A DNA stretch of 43,867 nt, from positions 1 to 43,867 of the forward strand of contig DKTR01000091.1 of assembly GCA_002473385.1 (NCBI GenBank). Direction: 5' to 3'. Under the pieces are notes generated by a model. That model saw only the letters and a list, made by a program, of their open reading frames with translations. It made no database searches and was not told the DNA's origin. The DNA is from Lachnospiraceae bacterium UBA7225 (GTDB taxonomy: Bacteria; Bacillota; Clostridia; Lachnospirales; Lachnospiraceae). Below are positions 24,219 through 32,051 of this stretch, one piece after another (the stretch's first letter is position 1; every line of letters begins with the position of its first letter). Position numbers and translations under genes: made by a program.

Positions 24219-26780
24219 GTGAGAAAAATATTGAATACCGGTTTCCGGATTTTTGAATGGGACAATGCAGAGACGCTTTGTGGTTCAGATCTGGAGAGGC
24301 TGCTTTCCAGGTACGGGGAAAAGGGCGGTTATGAGGTGCCGTTCATGCCGATGCAGATTCATGAAGCGCTTATTTATCATAAGATTATTGAGGATCCGGC
24401 TATCAGCGGAAGCGGGGAAAATTGTACCTGGGTTTCCGAAAAAGACTGGATTTATGTGTGCAGGGTAGAGATGATACCGGAGGAGCTGGAACGGGCAGAT
24501 TTTTGTATGCTGCATCTGGATGGCGTGGACACTCTGGCGGATCTATACTGGAACGGGGAAAAAATTGCTTCGGGGCAGGATGTGTATCTGCCGGTTACTG
24601 CGAATCTGGCAGGAAAATGTAAGAGGGAGAATGAACTGGTTCTGCATATCCACTCTCCCCACGCTTATTTGAGACAGTTGGAGATGCCGGACAGATATGA
24701 GGGCAGGATAATGCCCAAATGGGCTCTGATACGCGGGTTTCACAGAGGATATGACGATTATCTGGGGTTTTCGCCCTACCTGACCAGAATGGGTGTTTAT
24801 GATCAGATCTGGATGGAATATGGTGCCCAGGGAATAGAGAGGCTTGATCTGAAGGCAAAACTGGAACCGTATCCGCCCTCTGGGAAAAGTGAGGTTTCGC
24901 CCTCCGGGACGGCAGATGGGAATGACCGGGAAGGTTTGACCGGGAAGGTCGAGGGGTGTCTGACACTTTTCCGGGAAGCAGAGCCGGGTACAGTAGTGAT
25001 ATGCGATCTGATGCTTCAGAATCAATGCGTGCAGAGCTGGGAACTGGAGGCTGGAGGGCGGCAGGTGAAGCTGGAACTGCGGGTAGATAATCCATTGCTC
25101 TGGACTGTAGCACAGAGGGGAACTCCTTATAGCTACCGGCTTTGCGTGCGTATATTGGTGCAGGGAACAGAGCAGGACCGGATGGAGAAGACCATAGGTT
25201 TCCGGAGTATTGAGAAAGTGGGAGATCTTGCCTTTAGGCTGAACGGAAAACCTATCAGGCTGTGGGGAGCCAACGTGGCTCCGCTGGATAATAAAACGGG
25301 ATGCTATCAGAGAAAAAGGGCTGAGAAAATTGTAAGTATGGCTTTGGACGCTCACATGAATTGTCTGCGGATATGGGGCAGTACGGACCGGCTTCCCGAT
25401 GAGTTTTATGAAATGTGCGATGAAGCCGGAATTTTATTATGGCAGGATTTTTTCCATGATTATTCCATGTATCCGGAGGATGAGGAATTCCGTGCTCTAT
25501 GCAGGAAAGAAGCAGAGTATCAGGTGAGAAGGCTTGCTTATCATCCCTGCATTTTGCTGTGGTGCGGGAGCAATGAGAGCATTATGTGCAGAGATTTTTC
25601 GAATCCTGGGGAGGAGTGCATCGGATACAGAATTTATGATGAGGATTACCGTGCAATCTGTCATGAACTGGATCCGGAACGATATTACCATTTGTCCTCG
25701 CCCAGCGGGGGCAGTTATGCCAATGATCCGCTGGCCGGAGATACCCACAGTTACACTAGCACGTGGTTTGTGCCGGGCGGCAGATATCCGGTATTCCTTT
25801 CTGAAAATATGAGGGCATATCCGCCGGCATATCGTTCTATGCTGCGAATGCTGGGGGAAGACCGCCTGTGGCCGGAGGGGGAGACGGGACAGATGTGTAA
25901 GGGAAGTATTTTTCCCTGGCCGAAGAGCTGGCGTCCTTTCACATCGGCAGAGAGCTGGCAGAAGATTTCCCATGTAGAGGAATTTTACGATGCAAATGAT
26001 GCCCCCTCTATGATTTACCGGTTCGGCGCCTCTGTGGGCAGATATATGGAAGACTGTGTGGGCCGCTACCGCAGGGGAAGAAGCTATGAGCAGCGGCAGG
26101 AAGACTTCCGCAGATGCCAGGGGCATTTATGGTGGAAAATGAATACCAGCGCACCCCACATCTATTCTGGTCTGCTGGATTATTATATGGAGCCTTATAT
26201 ACCTTATTATACTTTGAAAAGATGTTATCAGCCTTTCCAGGTATTTTTTTCAGTCGATGATTATATAGGGGTGTGGGCGGTTAACGATACGGCGGAGAAA
26301 ATCAGCGGAACCATTTACGTGAAGCTGTTCAACCTGCAGAAAAATAAGGCTGTTCAATTTTATCAGGTTCCATTCTCGGCAGAGCCCGATCAGAGTCTGT
26401 TTGCGGCGGATCTGAACAGCTTTGGGCAGTTTTTGATGAATCAGCATATTCTGTATGCCAGGGCTGTGGATCAGACCGGGAAAGTGCTGACCGAGGTGAT
26501 AGGATATGCGGATATTGAGCGCCATATAGAATTCCCGGATTGTGAATTAAAGTTATCCTGGGATGGAGACGAGCTGGTAGTGGAGACAGATCGCTTTGCC
26601 CGTTGCGTGGAATTGCTTGCAGAGGAAGATGGAGATTATTTCGGCTGGAATTTCAGCGATAATTATTTTGATTTACTGCCAGGCAGCGTGAAACGCATCC
26701 GTGTAAGCGGACACCGGCGGGGAACCATCCATGCAAAGGGATATTATGGAACGAAGGAAACTATTTTGACTTTACGGTAA
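24219..26780 (+). CDS. GH2 glycoside hydrolase, beta-mannosidase-like (paralogue 4)
   Basis: An 853-residue cytosolic GH2 protein, the longest paralogue, starting at GTG with GGGAGGA at 24206-24212. Domain features: PMQIHEALIYHKIIEDP and LDGVDTLADLYWNGE (jelly roll), predicted acid/base E453 (WCGSNE), predicted nucleophile E529 (FLSEN), DTHSYTSTWFVPGG, and SDNYFDLLPG at the C-terminus. The usual GWDWGP is absent (about residues 173-190 read FHRGYDDYLGFSPY...). RIWGEG of the other three is RIWGST. An extra Ser/Gly-rich stretch lies at about residues 218-245, probably a surface loop between beta domains. It is closest to paralogue 1 in the active-site motifs and likely hydrolyses what module 2 imports. 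Confidence 0.88.
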   Translation: MRKILNTGFRIFEWDNAETLCGSDLERLLSRYGEKGGYEVPFMPMQIHEALIYHKIIEDPAISGSGENCTWVSEKDWIYVCRVEMIPEELERADFCMLHLDGVDTLADLYWNGEKIASGQDVYLPVTANLAGKCKRENELVLHIHSPHAYLRQLEMPDRYEGRIMPKWALIRGFHRGYDDYLGFSPYLTRMGVYDQIWMEYGAQGIERLDLKAKLEPYPPSGKSEVSPSGTADGNDREGLTGKVEGCLTLFREAEPGTVVICDLMLQNQCVQSWELEAGGRQVKLELRVDNPLLWTVAQRGTPYSYRLCVRILVQGTEQDRMEKTIGFRSIEKVGDLAFRLNGKPIRLWGANVAPLDNKTGCYQRKRAEKIVSMALDAHMNCLRIWGSTDRLPDEFYEMCDEAGILLWQDFFHDYSMYPEDEEFRALCRKEAEYQVRRLAYHPCILLWCGSNESIMCRDFSNPGEECIGYRIYDEDYRAICHELDPERYYHLSSPSGGSYANDPLAGDTHSYTSTWFVPGGRYPVFLSENMRAYPPAYRSMLRMLGEDRLWPEGETGQMCKGSIFPWPKSWRPFTSAESWQKISHVEEFYDANDAPSMIYRFGASVGRYMEDCVGRYRRGRSYEQRQEDFRRCQGHLWWKMNTSAPHIYSGLLDYYMEPYIPYYTLKRCYQPFQVFFSVDDYIGVWAVNDTAEKISGTIYVKLFNLQKNKAVQFYQVPFSAEPDQSLFAADLNSFGQFLMNQHILYARAVDQTGKVLTEVIGYADIERHIEFPDCELKLSWDGDELVVETDRFARCVELLAEEDGDYFGWNFSDNYFDLLPGSVKRIRVSGHRRGTIHAKGYYGTKETILTLR

Positions 26781-26820
26781 AAAAGCCGGATGCAGATTAG
26801 AGGAGAGAAGGAGAAACGTT

Positions 26821-27909
26821 ATGAGCTATGAACCGACAAGAAAAAATCAGATTGCCAGAGAGGAATTTCCGCTGAATGATCCGCCGGAATTTCACTATAA
26901 GCTGCTGGAATATGGGGAACGGCCCTATTGGTCTCCGGACGGAAAGAGAATCGCTTTTATTGAGAGTAACTATGGGGATGTGTGTGAAATCGATATGGAA
27001 ACCAGGGAGGTGCGGAATCTGACCAGAAACCTGGGTGAGCATCATTCCTTTTTGCGGGTGCTTTTCCTGCCAAATGGAGATTACATTCTGATTGGTCCGA
27101 AAGAATTCAAGGATCGTTATACCAGCAGAAGAGTGGAGTCTGAGCTCTGGATTATGGACAGAGAGGCAAAATATCCGCCGAAGCCTCTTGGAAGATGTAT
27201 TTTTGAGGGCTGCGGGGTGTCCAGAATAGGGAACCGGATCACTTATTCCATGAATGGAAATCATGACAGCAGCATAGGTTCACCAGAGGATTTTGAGGTG
27301 CATGTGACGGAAATCGAATATGGGGAGGACGGCCCCCGGCTGGGAAAGGACCAGGTCATTTACCGCGCCCATGGATATGATCCCGAACCCCAGGATTTCC
27401 GGAACGGGGATAAGGAGGTAATTATGGCGGAGTATTATAACCCCGCGGATGGAAATAAAAAGGATTATTATTGTACTGTGAAGGGAGTAGATGTGGAAAC
27501 CGGAGAAGTACGGCTGTACATTACAGAGCCGCATATCCATAATGAGTGTGAGGGTATTTTCCCGGCAGAGGATTATATCTGTCTGGAATCCTCCTGCGAC
27601 GGCGGTCCGGAGGCACCTACCATTGATTTGTGGAAGCTGAAACTCGACGGTTCCATGGAGCGGACCAGAATGACCAGAATGCTGTGGAAACGGCCCTGGC
27701 GTGCTACGAATTCCAATGTAAGTCCGGATGGAAAATGGCTGGCATTCATGCTGAATGTGTATGGCAGTGAGCCGGGATATGGTATGGGATTAGGTCTGAT
27801 GGATCTGGAGGCATGGGAGAGAAGCCCATATGCAAAAGAGACTGAGACGGTTCAGAGCCGTGCCGGGAGAAGAACGGATGTGGAAAGAGGAGGTTATATA
27901 AATGGATAA
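26821..27909 (+). CDS. Cytosolic beta-propeller (TolB/PD40-like) protein, function unknown
   Basis: A 362-residue soluble protein without signal peptide. Repeated propeller-type strands are visible: PYWSPDGKRIAFIE near residues 38-51 and NVSPDGKWLAFML near 300-312, as in TolB/WD40-like PD40 repeats. His-rich stretches (GEHHSF; EPHIHNE) could bind a metal or substrate, as in oligogalacturonate lyases (PL22), which are also cytosolic propellers; that link is only suggestive. It starts after a GGAGAGAAGGAG site and overlaps the next AKR gene by 8 bases, so it belongs to the module 2 operon. It may be an enzyme acting on a modified sugar or sugar acid. Confidence 0.6.
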   Translation: MSYEPTRKNQIAREEFPLNDPPEFHYKLLEYGERPYWSPDGKRIAFIESNYGDVCEIDMETREVRNLTRNLGEHHSFLRVLFLPNGDYILIGPKEFKDRYTSRRVESELWIMDREAKYPPKPLGRCIFEGCGVSRIGNRITYSMNGNHDSSIGSPEDFEVHVTEIEYGEDGPRLGKDQVIYRAHGYDPEPQDFRNGDKEVIMAEYYNPADGNKKDYYCTVKGVDVETGEVRLYITEPHIHNECEGIFPAEDYICLESSCDGGPEAPTIDLWKLKLDGSMERTRMTRMLWKRPWRATNSNVSPDGKWLAFMLNVYGSEPGYGMGLGLMDLEAWERSPYAKETETVQSRAGRRTDVERGGYING

Positions 27910-28819
27910 ACGGAGTGTAGGCAGAACGGGACTGCTGAGCGGGGTTTTAGGCTTTGGGACTATGGAGCTCGGCGGTCTGGAGTTTCCGGAGGCACAGCGG
28001 CTGCTGAATGAGGCTCTTGATCTTGGAATTAATTTTATTGATTCATCACCATGCTACGGCAGGACAGAGGAATACGTGGGAAAGGCAATAGGACATCGCC
28101 GGGATGAATATATCCTTGCCACAAAATGCGGATGTAATGTGGATGAGCAGGGCAGATTTACCCTGGGACCGGATCATATCTGGAGGGCGGATCAGCTATA
28201 CAAAAATATTGACAGGAGTCTGAAACTTTTGCATACTGATTACATTGATATCTGGCAGCTTCACGGAATTATGCCGGATTATCTGGAGGGCGGTCCCGGC
28301 GGAGAGGTGATGGAAGCCTTTGAAAAAATAAAGGAGAGCGGCAAGGTGCGCCATCTGGCTTTTAGCTGCCGGAATGGGATGCAGGATCAGCCGTGGTATC
28401 CCGCCATGTTTGGTTATCATGCCTGCAAAGAGATGATTCCCTGGAAAAAATTTGAGGTAATCCAGTTGATTTACGGGGCCATGACCAGGACAAATGAAGA
28501 GGTAATCGAAGAAGCAGACCGCAATGGAATCGGTATCATTTGCCGGGGAGCAATAAAAAAATATTTTGATACATATGACCGGCTTTTTGAGAAAGCGGGG
28601 CTGGAGGAGCTTTTTGAGGAGGGAGAAGGAAAAGCAGATTTTCTGCTCCGGTTTGCTATTACCCATCCGGGAATCAGTACCGTAATTGTGGGAACAAAGA
28701 ATGGGGAACATCTGCGAAGCAATGTCCGTGCGGCGGAAAAAGGAAGACTCTCCTCCGGGGTGTATGAGGAGGCGAAACGGCGTCTCGCAGGAGTGGGAAT
28801 TGTTCCGAAGAAGCTTTGA
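27902..28819 (+). CDS. Aldo/keto reductase (module 2)
   Basis: A 305-residue AKR-family oxidoreductase. The tetrad is D47 and Y52 (FIDSSPCYG), K75 (LATKCG) and H121 (WQLHG). The N-terminus RSVGRTGLLSGVLGFGTMELG is typical. It overlaps the propeller gene by 8 bases and has AGAGGAGGT as ribosome site. It is not a close copy of the module 1 AKR. With the LarA-like gene downstream it may interconvert sugar, sugar alcohol or hydroxy-acid intermediates (inference). Confidence 0.9.
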   Translation: MDKRSVGRTGLLSGVLGFGTMELGGLEFPEAQRLLNEALDLGINFIDSSPCYGRTEEYVGKAIGHRRDEYILATKCGCNVDEQGRFTLGPDHIWRADQLYKNIDRSLKLLHTDYIDIWQLHGIMPDYLEGGPGGEVMEAFEKIKESGKVRHLAFSCRNGMQDQPWYPAMFGYHACKEMIPWKKFEVIQLIYGAMTRTNEEVIEEADRNGIGIICRGAIKKYFDTYDRLFEKAGLEELFEEGEGKADFLLRFAITHPGISTVIVGTKNGEHLRSNVRAAEKGRLSSGVYEEAKRRLAGVGIVPKKL

Positions 28820-28840
28820 TGCCGGTAAAAAGGAGGAATT

Positions 28841-30109
28841 ATGGAGATTCAGATTCCTTATGGAAAAGGGTATGTGGCAGCAGAACTTGAGACGGACAGG
28901 GTATGCAGGGTGGTAAGAAGCCGCCTGGACGAGTATGTACCTGCAAAAACAGAGCAGGAGCTGATCAGAGATGCCATGGAGTATCCCATTGGCAGCGAAA
29001 AACTGAGGGAATTGGCCAGGGGAAAAAAGAAAATCGTGATAATTGCCAGCGATCATACCAGACCGGTTCCCAGCAGACTGATTATTCCTGCCATGCTGTC
29101 CGAAATACGTCAGGGCAGCCCGGAAGCGGAAATCACGATTCTGGTTGCTACGGGATGTCATCGGGCAAGTACAAGAGAAGAACTGATTAACAAATTTGGT
29201 AAGGAGATTGTGGAACAGGAGAAAATTCTGATTCATGATTGTGCTTCTGAAGAGCTGACCTGTCTGGGGCGGCTGCCTTCCGGCGGAGAGCTGTGGATTA
29301 ATTCTCTGGCAGCAGAAGCGGAGCTGCTGGTGGCGGAGGGATTTATAGAACCTCATTTTTTTGCAGGTTTTTCTGGTGGAAGGAAAAGTATTCTTCCCGG
29401 GATTGCCGGAAGAAAGACGGTTTACGCAAATCATTGTGCTGATTTTATCAGTGATAAAAATTCCCGGTGTGGAATATTGCAGGGAAATCCCATTCATGAG
29501 GATATGGTATTTGCAGCCAGAAGAGCAGGTCTTGCCTATATTGTAAATGTAGTGATCAATTCCGGGCACCGGGTAATAGGGGCTTTCGCGGGGGATATGG
29601 AGCAAGCGCACAAAAAAGGGACGGAGTTTTTGACAGCTCTGTGCGGAGAAAAAGAGATGGCTGCCGACATTGTGGTGACTTCCAACAACGGCTATCCACT
29701 GGATCAGAATATTTATCAGGCGGTAAAGGGTCTGAGTACAGCGGAACGCTGCGTGAAACAGGGGGGAGTTATCATTATGTTTGCGGAATGCAGCGACGGA
29801 CATGGAGGAGAAGGGTTTTACAGAACCTTCCGGGAGGCGGACAGTGTGGAAAAACTGCTGGAAGATATTTCGGAAATTCCACGGGATCAGACAGAGCAGG
29901 ATCAGTGGCAGTCGCAGATTTTTGCCAGAATTTTGTGCAAATGTCATGTTATTTTTATCAGCAGTGTGGAGCCGGAGATTGTCAGAGATTTTCACATGCT
30001 TCCTGCTGCGGATTTTAAGGATGCCATGCAGCAGGCTGAGCAAATAGTAGGGAAGCAGAGCAGGATACTGGTGATTCCTGAGGGAATTACTACCATGTTT
30101 GATCCGTGA
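28841..30109 (+). CDS. LarA-family nickel-dependent racemase/epimerase homologue
   Basis: A 422-residue protein of the lactate racemase family (DUF2088). Residues matching Lactobacillus plantarum LarA are visible: ASDHTRP (R74), GCHR (H107), EPHFFAGFSGGRKS with H172 and K182, and H198 (ANHC), which correspond to the catalytic histidines, the lysine that holds the nickel-pincer cofactor, and the nickel ligand. Family members racemise or epimerise 2-hydroxy acids, including sugar acids such as gluconate/mannonate. In this sugar locus a sugar-acid epimerase is more likely than lactate racemase (inference). The cofactor-making larB, larC and larE genes are not in the window. AAAAAGGAGG precedes the ATG, and it is the last gene of module 2. 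Confidence 0.85.
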   Translation: MEIQIPYGKGYVAAELETDRVCRVVRSRLDEYVPAKTEQELIRDAMEYPIGSEKLRELARGKKKIVIIASDHTRPVPSRLIIPAMLSEIRQGSPEAEITILVATGCHRASTREELINKFGKEIVEQEKILIHDCASEELTCLGRLPSGGELWINSLAAEAELLVAEGFIEPHFFAGFSGGRKSILPGIAGRKTVYANHCADFISDKNSRCGILQGNPIHEDMVFAARRAGLAYIVNVVINSGHRVIGAFAGDMEQAHKKGTEFLTALCGEKEMAADIVVTSNNGYPLDQNIYQAVKGLSTAERCVKQGGVIIMFAECSDGHGGEGFYRTFREADSVEKLLEDISEIPRDQTEQDQWQSQIFARILCKCHVIFISSVEPEIVRDFHMLPAADFKDAMQQAEQIVGKQSRILVIPEGITTMFDP

Positions 30110-30179
30110 AAAAAGCATTCATTGACACGCAGATTCTTGCAGAGAATGGAAAATAAAAAGGATGTAATTATGGAAGCAA

Positions 30180-30211
30180 AAAAGAGAGGAACGCAGTAGT
30201 TCCTCTCTTTT
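30180..30211 (+). terminator. Intrinsic terminator of module 2
   Basis: AAAAGAGAGGAAC (30180-30192) and GTTCCTCTCTTTT (30199-30211) form a perfect 13-base stem with a 6-base loop, with Ts in the 3' arm. The A-rich 5' arm means it could work in both directions. A nine-codon frame running through it looks accidental. Confidence 0.85.
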
Positions 30212-30304
30212 GCATCTCATAACCGGAATGATAAAGTGAACAGGCGGCACAGAGAAAGCGGCTGGTAAGCGGCAGAGTTTTTTCCGTATTTTATGGTTTC
30301 GTAA

Positions 30305-30333
30305 TTGTTATTTTAAAAAGGTTATGGTAAAAT
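30305..30333 (+). promoter_or_regulatory. Promoter of pyrE
   Basis: TTGTTA (30305-30310), a 17-base spacer and TAAAAT (30328-30333). The start would be near 30340, just ahead of a 21-base near-palindrome. Confidence 0.65.
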
Positions 30334-30343
30334 AAATGACAAC

Positions 30344-30364
30344 GTGCGCTGCAATGCATCGCAC
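30344..30364. promoter_or_regulatory. Near-perfect palindrome at the pyrE transcription start
   Basis: GTGCGCTGCA, a central A, then TGCATCGCAC: one mismatch over ten base pairs. It lies a few bases after the predicted start. It could be an operator or a 5'-terminal mRNA hairpin. Confidence 0.45.
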
Positions 30365-30396
30365 ATAACCGCGTAAACGAAGGAGATTTATGAAAT

Positions 30397-31077
30397 ATGG
30401 AAACCTACAAGCAGGAATTTATTGAGTTCATGGTGGATTGCCAGGTGTTAAAGTTCGGTGAGTTTATTTTAAAAAGCGGCAGAAAGTCCCCGTTTTTCAT
30501 GAATGCGGGCGGCTATGTAACAGGCGCACAGCTGAAAAGGCTTGGCGGGTATTATGCAAAAGCGATTTATGATAAGTATGGCGCAGATTTTGACGTGCTG
30601 TTCGGACCTGCGTACAAAGGAATTCCGCTGGCGGTAGCCACTTCGATTGCCTTCAGCGAGCTGTATGGAAAGGAAATCCGCTATTGCAGCGACCGCAAGG
30701 AAGAAAAAGATCACGGTGCGGACAAGGGAAGCTTTTTGGGAAGTAAGCTGAAAGACGGCGACCGTGTGGTGATGATCGAGGATGTGACTACCTCCGGAAA
30801 ATCGATGGAGGAGACAGTGCCGAAGGTAAGAGGCGCGGCGGATGTAAAAATTGTAGGACTGATGGTGTCACTGGATCGCATGGAGGTTGGAAAGGGATGC
30901 AGGCAGTGTGCGCTTGATGAGGTAAAGGAGCTGTACGGCTTTGAGACAAATGCCATTGTTACCATGGAAGAAGTGGTGGAATATCTGCATAATAAACCGT
31001 ATAAAGGAAATATCATAATTAATGATGAAATGAAAGCCGCGATTGATGCGTATTATGCACAGTACGGCGCAAAATAA
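30397..31077 (+). CDS. pyrE: Orotate phosphoribosyltransferase
   Basis: A 226-residue enzyme of pyrimidine synthesis that joins orotate to PRPP to make OMP. The PRPP-binding loop is clear (VVMIEDVTTSGKSMEETVPK, about residues 124-143), as are GPAYKGIPLAVATS and the flexible-loop region RKEEKDHG. The N-terminal LKFGEFILKSGRKSPFF is typical. ATG 30397 is in frame with the family start; a closer ATG at 30390 opens only an 11-codon overlapping frame, which might slightly compete for ribosomes. It has its own promoter and no other pyr gene follows in the window. Confidence 0.95.
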   Translation: METYKQEFIEFMVDCQVLKFGEFILKSGRKSPFFMNAGGYVTGAQLKRLGGYYAKAIYDKYGADFDVLFGPAYKGIPLAVATSIAFSELYGKEIRYCSDRKEEKDHGADKGSFLGSKLKDGDRVVMIEDVTTSGKSMEETVPKVRGAADVKIVGLMVSLDRMEVGKGCRQCALDEVKELYGFETNAIVTMEEVVEYLHNKPYKGNIIINDEMKAAIDAYYAQYGAK

Positions 31078-31095
31078 CAGGTAAAGGAGACGACT

Positions 31096-31254
31096 ATGAA
31101 CGAAAATGAAAAAATTTACCGCACATTGAGCGCGACAGGTGCCGGAGACATTGTGGTCGGGATTCTCGTGATCGTGGTTGGTCTGACTGCAGGAATCATT
31201 GCGATTGTGAATGGGGCGAGACTTTTGGTTTCGCGTAAAAATGTGATGCTGTAG
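31096..31254 (+). CDS. Small single-span membrane protein
   Basis: A 52-residue frame starting at ATG 31096 behind AAAGGAGA (31083-31090), 18 bases after pyrE. The N-terminus is charged (MNENEKIYR). Residues about 17-40 are a strongly hydrophobic helix (DIVVGILVIVVGLTAGIIAI), and the end is basic (ARLLVSRKN). The excellent ribosome site, the membrane helix and the operon position support a real gene. No family is recognised. It could be a small membrane regulator or unrelated to its neighbours. Confidence 0.7.
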   Translation: MNENEKIYRTLSATGAGDIVVGILVIVVGLTAGIIAIVNGARLLVSRKNVML

Positions 31255-31268
31255 ATAGGGGTATTCCG

Positions 31269-31730
31269 GTGAAGATAGAAACAAAACGAAAAATACAGGC
31301 GTTCAGCATCATGCTGTTTATCCTGTATCTGTTTTTGCTGACCTACTTTCTGTTTTTTGCGGAAAGCTTCGACAGAATGTATACAGAGCGGGAGTATGCG
31401 TATAATCTGGAGCCGTTTAAGGAAATTCTTCGTTTCTGGACATATCGGGAGGAGCTGGGGTTTCTTGCAGTGTTCACAAACATTGCGGGCAATGTGATCT
31501 GCTTTGTGCCGTTTGGAGCGATTCTGCCGGTACTGAACAGGAAGGCGCGCAATTTCTTCGTGATCACGTTTCTGAGTTTTGAGTTCAGTCTGCTGGTGGA
31601 GTGTGCACAGCTTATCTCCAGGGTCGGCAGCTTTGATGTGGACGATTTGATGCTAAACACACTTGGCGGCGTGATTGGATTTCTGGTATTTACCGTATGC
31701 AACCGGATAAGGAGAAAGCGATATGGCTAA
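31269..31730 (+). CDS. VanZ-like membrane protein
   Basis: A 153-residue protein with four likely membrane helices and VanZ-family features: NLEPFKEILRF, NIAGNVICFVPFGAILP, and LVECAQLISRVGSFDVDDLM followed by LNTLGGVIGF. VanZ proteins are widespread in Firmicutes and give low-level teicoplanin resistance in the Tn1546 case, but most have unknown roles. GTG is the start, with GGGG at 31258-31261. The gene overlaps the next one by 8 bases. Resistance is not implied. Confidence 0.85.
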   Translation: MKIETKRKIQAFSIMLFILYLFLLTYFLFFAESFDRMYTEREYAYNLEPFKEILRFWTYREELGFLAVFTNIAGNVICFVPFGAILPVLNRKARNFFVITFLSFEFSLLVECAQLISRVGSFDVDDLMLNTLGGVIGFLVFTVCNRIRRKRYG

Positions 31731-32037
31731 AAAAATGATGTATTCCTTCACAGAAAAAAAGAATTCCGTGAACGGAATTATCTCAACAATTATGGGGAGT
31801 GTTTCGCTGGTATTTCTGCTGGCGATGATCTATGCTTCCTATTATATGCGCGGCGATGCAGGGCTTTATGCCGGGGCATTCGGGCTTTGCGGGATGATCT
31901 TTGCTCTTGCGGGCTTTATCGTTGGCGTATGCAGTTTTTCTGAAAAAAATATCAAATATAAATACCCGAAGATCGGTTCGGTGCTGAGCGGGACGGTTTT
32001 TGTGATCTGGCTGGCGCTGTATCTGATCGGGGTGTAG
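31723..32037 (+). CDS. Small membrane protein of unknown function (three helices)
   Basis: A 104-residue protein overlapping the VanZ-like gene. Three hydrophobic helices are visible (IISTIMGSVSLVFLLAMIYA; LYAGAFGLCGMIFALAGFIV; IGSVLSGTVFVIWLALYLIG) between a basic N-terminus and a short tail. AAGGAG at 31709-31714 supports the start. It looks like the DUF6142-type proteins of Lachnospiraceae, but I am not certain of that family name. The role is unknown; co-transcription with the VanZ-like gene and the aminopeptidase gene is likely. Confidence 0.75.
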   Translation: MAKKMMYSFTEKKNSVNGIISTIMGSVSLVFLLAMIYASYYMRGDAGLYAGAFGLCGMIFALAGFIVGVCSFSEKNIKYKYPKIGSVLSGTVFVIWLALYLIGV

Positions 32038-32051
32038 AAAGGAAGCCTACT

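Noticed and set aside
24543..25355. A 270-codon minus-strand frame inside the fourth GH2 gene.
   Set aside because: Shadow of the GH2 gene, without ribosome site or recognisable protein features.
3312..26780. Calling the four GH2 genes true beta-mannosidases with gene symbols.
   Set aside because: Catalytic Glu residues are present but the GWDWGP and RVWGGG motifs tied to mannoside specificity are not, so only family-level calls are justified.
28196..30118. A 640-codon open frame on the minus strand opposite the AKR and LarA-like genes.
   Set aside because: It lies wholly antisense to two genes with clear family motifs and good ribosome sites. Its translation is rich in His, Cys, Phe and Ser without any domain pattern. 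Long antisense frames arise from codon bias.
30171..30200. A nine-codon frame with a ribosome-like site running through the terminator.
   Set aside because: Too short, and its sequence is explained by the terminator stem.
30390..30425. An 11-codon frame overlapping the start of pyrE.
   Set aside because: Spacing to the ribosome site is only four bases and the frame is tiny; probably accidental, though it could slightly affect pyrE translation.
31269..31730. Glycopeptide resistance gene.
   Set aside because: VanZ-like proteins are common and mostly unrelated to resistance; no vanH, vanA, vanX or similar genes are nearby.
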